The notes under the pieces are model-generated. The model was given only the letters and a program-made list of their open reading frames with translations. It was not told the DNA's origin and searched no databases. Shown here piece by piece: positions 60,674 to 64,000 of a stretch of 64,000 nucleotides of DNA; position 1 is the first letter of the stretch, and each line of letters opens with the position of its first letter. The stretch is from Pithys albifrons albifrons (Eukaryota; Chordata; Aves; Passeriformes; Thamnophilidae). The translations under genes were made by a program, and so were the position numbers. The DNA is taken from positions 14,917,001-14,981,000 of the forward strand of contig NC_092470.1 in NCBI RefSeq assembly GCF_047495875.1, given 5' to 3'.

Positions 60674-62003
60674 CTTCAAATGGAAAGAAATGGGTGAGGA
60701 GGGTCAACAGTGCTACTTCTCGGGTGCAAACTAGCATTGAAAAGGTCCCAACAATCTACAGAACTACATCTCTCAGGCTGTAAACATTTTCTGACCTTAT
60801 TGGCTAATTAAAAAAAAAAATCACTTTAATGGGGTCAAACAACAGTTCTGCAGGAAAAGCAATTTCACTTCATTCCATTTCAACAAAGAATTAATTCAGA
60901 ATTGACTTTGTGGTTTTGTAAACTCTACCATATTTTCCTCTGATCTCAGTTCCTCCTGCCCACGCTCTCCCTGTCATTAATATCATAGCTCCGTACTCTC
61001 AGTGCAGCTTGCTAGCGCCTGCTTCACACACAGTATCTTCACGATCTCTCTCCAGGACAGAATAACATCTTGTTTTGAAATGCCACAAAACCTCTGCTGT
61101 TCTCAGAGGCTCACAGCTGACTCCTATGTGAGAACTCATGTGTAAGATGACGTTCACTGTGTGCTATGGTGTCTACGTAATCAGCCTGCTCGGTTACAAC
61201 GCCCATTTGCTGCTGTGTCATCTGCACACAAGTCAGCCCCTCTGTGCACTGTACCAGATGCTACAACTGGAGAGAGTTGGTAGAGGTTCACTAGCAGGAC
61301 TTATGTGCAAATCAGCTTTCCCTGTGTAGGGCACTGAGCCTGTGCAGAGGGTTGGTAGAACTCCAATAACAAATTATCAGCTTTCAAAATGCTCGAAGAG
61401 TGGAAAGGTCACAAGGTTTAGCCATTCTAGACCATGCCTGGAAGGTACAGCCCAAGAGACTCCATTAGGCACTAGGTTTTCTTTAGCAGGTCAGTGTGCC
61501 CAGCCCTTTTCAGGGGCCTGCCCTCAAAAGCTAATGTTTTTGCTCTTGTGCATTACAAATTTATTTCTCTGACATTTATTTTCAAGCTGTTCTGTTGAAT
61601 TGACTGCCCTTGCATTTCACACCACCACCCCCCACAGCAGCTCACAATGTATTAGGACATTTCCTTCTGCCGAGGTTCATTTTTACAATGTTTTCATTAT
61701 CTCCTTGCCCCCTCCCACCCCAACCACTGCTTCAGTGTGCACAAACTGAAAAGCTCAAGTGTATCGAGTGACAGGCAGGTTTTCAAGGCCAATTATCAGC
61801 TGCGCCAGGGCGCTGCAGAAAGGGGAGGTGGGGCATGAAGACATGTTTTCCTATCAAAAAGAATGAAGTCTGCTCAGCAAACAAAAATGTTCTAAGCAAG
61901 ACAATTAAGTTGTTTTGCAGAAAAGTGGCTGGCTTTGCTGCACAACACACATCACAGGTCTCTCACATAGAAAAGGAAGAAGGATAAAAGGCTGAAGTCT
62001 TAC

Positions 62004-62080
62004 CAGTGAGGCAAAGACATACTTCTGGTCCTTCTCCTGAAGGAACACGAGCATATCAGAGAGGAGAACAGCCTGGACTT
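62004..62080 (-). CDS. AKAP13: AKAP13 PH domain, first strands
   Basis: 77 bases, phase 1 to phase 0, between TTCTTTTGCAG and CTG|GTAAGA. With the first split codon it encodes EVQAVLLSDMLVFLQEKDQK and YVFASL, the typical beta-strand pair of a RhoGEF PH domain, and continues directly into DQKSTV of the next exon. Confidence 0.95.
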
Positions 62081-63758
62081 CTGCAAAAGAAGCAGCCTAT
62101 CAGTACAGTATAACCACACAATCCACCCCAAACAGATTTATTGTAAATACCACCAGTGCTGGGGAGCAGCAGGGCTGGTCTTACAAATGCTGAAAGCAGG
62201 ACCAAGTTACCAGGAAGAGCAAGGGCAGCTCCTGGAGCTGACAGGTCAGGTTAGCTCTCAACTGATTTTGCATTAAGCAGCACAAATAAGCATCTGGAAA
62301 ACCTGCAGGATTTGCTCTCATCTGTTGGAGCAGGAGTGCTCCTCTCCAGCCATATGCTCACTAGTAGTTAAGACATGGGCATGAGTGAAAGCCAGTGACG
62401 TTTACTCAATGGAAGCTCTGTTTTCTCAAACAATCAATATTTTAGCCCTGGAGCAAAATATCGGCACAGGAAGTTTTGGGTTTTATGGTTCCCTTGATGA
62501 GTGGTTTGCAGAGTGTAAATTATCATGCAATAACAACATTTGTCAGCTACAGTTTCTTTCCCAGGAAATAGTGACTTCGGAAGCCACCACTAATTCTGCT
62601 TTCAGACAAACACAACTCTTGTCGACTCCGAGGGGAGCCGACAGAGCCCATGTGAGACACAGGACCTGGCTTTCTTTCACAGGAGAAGGAAGCACAATCT
62701 CAAGCCAACAGAGGATTTTGAATCAGACTTTTCCCAGAGTACACATACAGTATTCTAAGTCTCCTAATGACATATCATAAAGTTGTACAGCAACTACCAA
62801 GTGTAATGCCCCACCCAGACCCCTCAGTACAAAGAGGTTTTGTGTAATGTACTTGGGAAATCTTGTGACAGAGAGGAAGCAAACCAAAAAGTTAAATCAT
62901 CCCATGGGTAAATCCTTCCATTCTATTTTGGGAAGACAGGATCCATTACAGATGAAAGAATCACTAAACTTTAAGAAAAGCTGCAAAATGAAATCCAAGG
63001 TCTGGAAGGCTTGCAAAGGTGGCATTTGATTCCCTTTTTGTCTGTTCTGTGCATTTTGCAAGACGGGAATTGCTAAAACCCTCTAAAAAAAGTTCTTTCT
63101 CTAACTCCCTGTGCTGCATTTCAAATCCTGCAAAATAGCCTGAATGTAAGAACTCTCTCTGGGTCTGCAGCTCGCCTGCAGGACCTGCTTTCCCTGGGAG
63201 TTCACACTACAGACATGTTTATGCATTTCTATGACTAAGAAATGCAAATGGAGCCAGTGCTTATCACAGGATTTCACAACGGCAGCATAACTTCCTTCAT
63301 CCATTATCTAAAGCCAATAGTAGTCATGGGTGCCTCAAAATCATTTATAAACTTCCTGTTTCCAAAACCTCGAAATAAATCATATCCTATATGGAATTCC
63401 ATGTTATCATCACCTCCCTGCACAGCACAGCACCAGGCTCCCAGTCCCCACTCATGCCCACAAACCATAATTTAATCAGCTGATGCTGGAGGAAGAGAAG
63501 GGAAGACCAGCCCGCCTGCCAAGCCTGAGACTCAGCCCTGTCTGTTCTTACTGCCACCATGTCCCAGCTGAAGGACTCCCTGGGAGACCTAGTGTTTAAT
63601 TCAGTGGTGAACTTCAGTGCACAGCACCTTATGAAATCTACTTCCACCTAACAAACAAAAAGCAATTAAAAAAACACTGACCCAAACAAGAGGCAGCTGC
63701 AGCAACACCAGAGCCTCTCCTAAACAGTCTGCATCAGCAGAAGGCAGGACAGTCTTAC

Positions 63759-64000
63759 CTTTTAGACGTCCAGCTGCAGTTTTTAGTGAAACAGGCCCAT
63801 CTCGGATGAGTTTCCGATGCCTCAAGTCCTCTCTTGCAAACATCTGGCCACTCTTCATCCTCATGATGGACTTGCTATCCGTCCGGTTGTAGATCTCACC
63901 AAGGCGCATTTTCTTTTCATAATTGCTGACTTTGCTGTTGACTGCAGCAATCACATCTTTAACGAGGTTTAATGACTGAGTCAAGTCTTCATGTTCAACT
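63759..64000 (-). CDS. AKAP13: AKAP13 end of DH domain and DH-PH linker (5' cut by window)
   Basis: At least 242 bases; the acceptor lies beyond the right edge. It encodes VEHEDLTQSLNLVKDVIAAV, NSKVSNYEKKMRLGEIYNRT, DSKSIMRMKSGQMFAREDLR and HRKLIRDGPVSLKTAAGRLK. This is the last DH helix and the start of the PH domain. The exon ends in phase 1 at AAAG|GTAAGA. The DH helix is part of the surface that catalyses nucleotide exchange on RhoA. Confidence 0.95.

Larger units (their letters stand above)
45640..64000 (-). other. AKAP13: AKAP13 gene, 3' part (continues past the right edge)
   Basis: Twelve coding exons, all with GT-AG borders, join without a frame break into 631 codons ending EEIFC. 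AKAP13 (AKAP-Lbc, Brx) is a scaffold that anchors PKA and activates RhoA through a DH-PH module. The PKA-anchoring helix and most of DH lie outside the window. From 5' to 3' the introns are 1,678, 1,330, 82, 368, 738, 2,088, 525, 1,147, 373, 1,752 and 835 bases. Inside them I see no further exons or clear repeats; open frames such as 57,650-58,054 (plus, 134 codons) carry no known domain. An extra alternative exon in the 1,752-base intron between the coiled-coil exon and the Ser-rich exon cannot be excluded, because both borders are phase 0. Confidence 0.93.

Overview
The window reads as vertebrate nuclear DNA, most likely from a passerine bird. The evidence is long non-coding stretches, GT-AG introns, a CpG-island promoter, several avian CR1 LINE fragments, and one SINE (about 9,198-9,342). 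The SINE has a tRNA-Ile-like head and a CR1-like tail, the architecture I associate with the passerine family TguSINE1. I saw no prokaryotic features, CRISPR array or viral genes.

Two protein-coding genes are supported, and they converge tail to tail. KLHL25 (plus strand) has a CpG-island promoter near 20.4-20.6 kb, a non-coding first exon ending at 20,821, a ~10 kb intron, and its whole 589-codon reading frame in one exon (30,905-32,674). AKAP13 (minus strand) occupies the right end. Twelve coding exons from 64,000 down to 51,188 join in one continuous frame of 631 codons, covering the end of the DH domain, the PH domain, the C-terminal coiled coil and the basic tail. A 3' UTR of about 5.5 kb probably follows, to about 45,640. 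The neighbouring, convergent KLHL25-AKAP13 arrangement matches human 15q25 as I remember it and supports both names.

Layout: 1-19.8 kb is gene-poor, with CR1 fragments at about 1.3, 4.5, 12.1 and 15.7 kb, the SINE at 9.2 kb and a small CpG-rich patch at 4.9 kb. 19.9-21.0 kb is the CpG island. 20.8-30.9 kb is KLHL25 intron 1. 30.9-34.8 kb is the KLHL25 coding exon and probable 3' UTR. 34.8-45.6 kb is the gap between the two 3' ends, with one unidentified coding-like minus-strand ORF at 35.0-35.4 kb and a CR1 at 44.9 kb. 45.6-64 kb is AKAP13, which continues past the right edge.

The two genes work in different pathways: KLHL25 is a CUL3 ubiquitin-ligase adaptor and AKAP13 is a RhoA exchange factor and PKA anchor. 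Nothing here shows they are co-regulated. I found no convincing undescribed system. The most distinctive signals are an eight-copy 20-bp minisatellite filling the ATG-free KLHL25 leader, a strong splice donor 43 nt after the KLHL25 stop codon, and a run of frame-neutral AKAP13 exons around the coiled coil.
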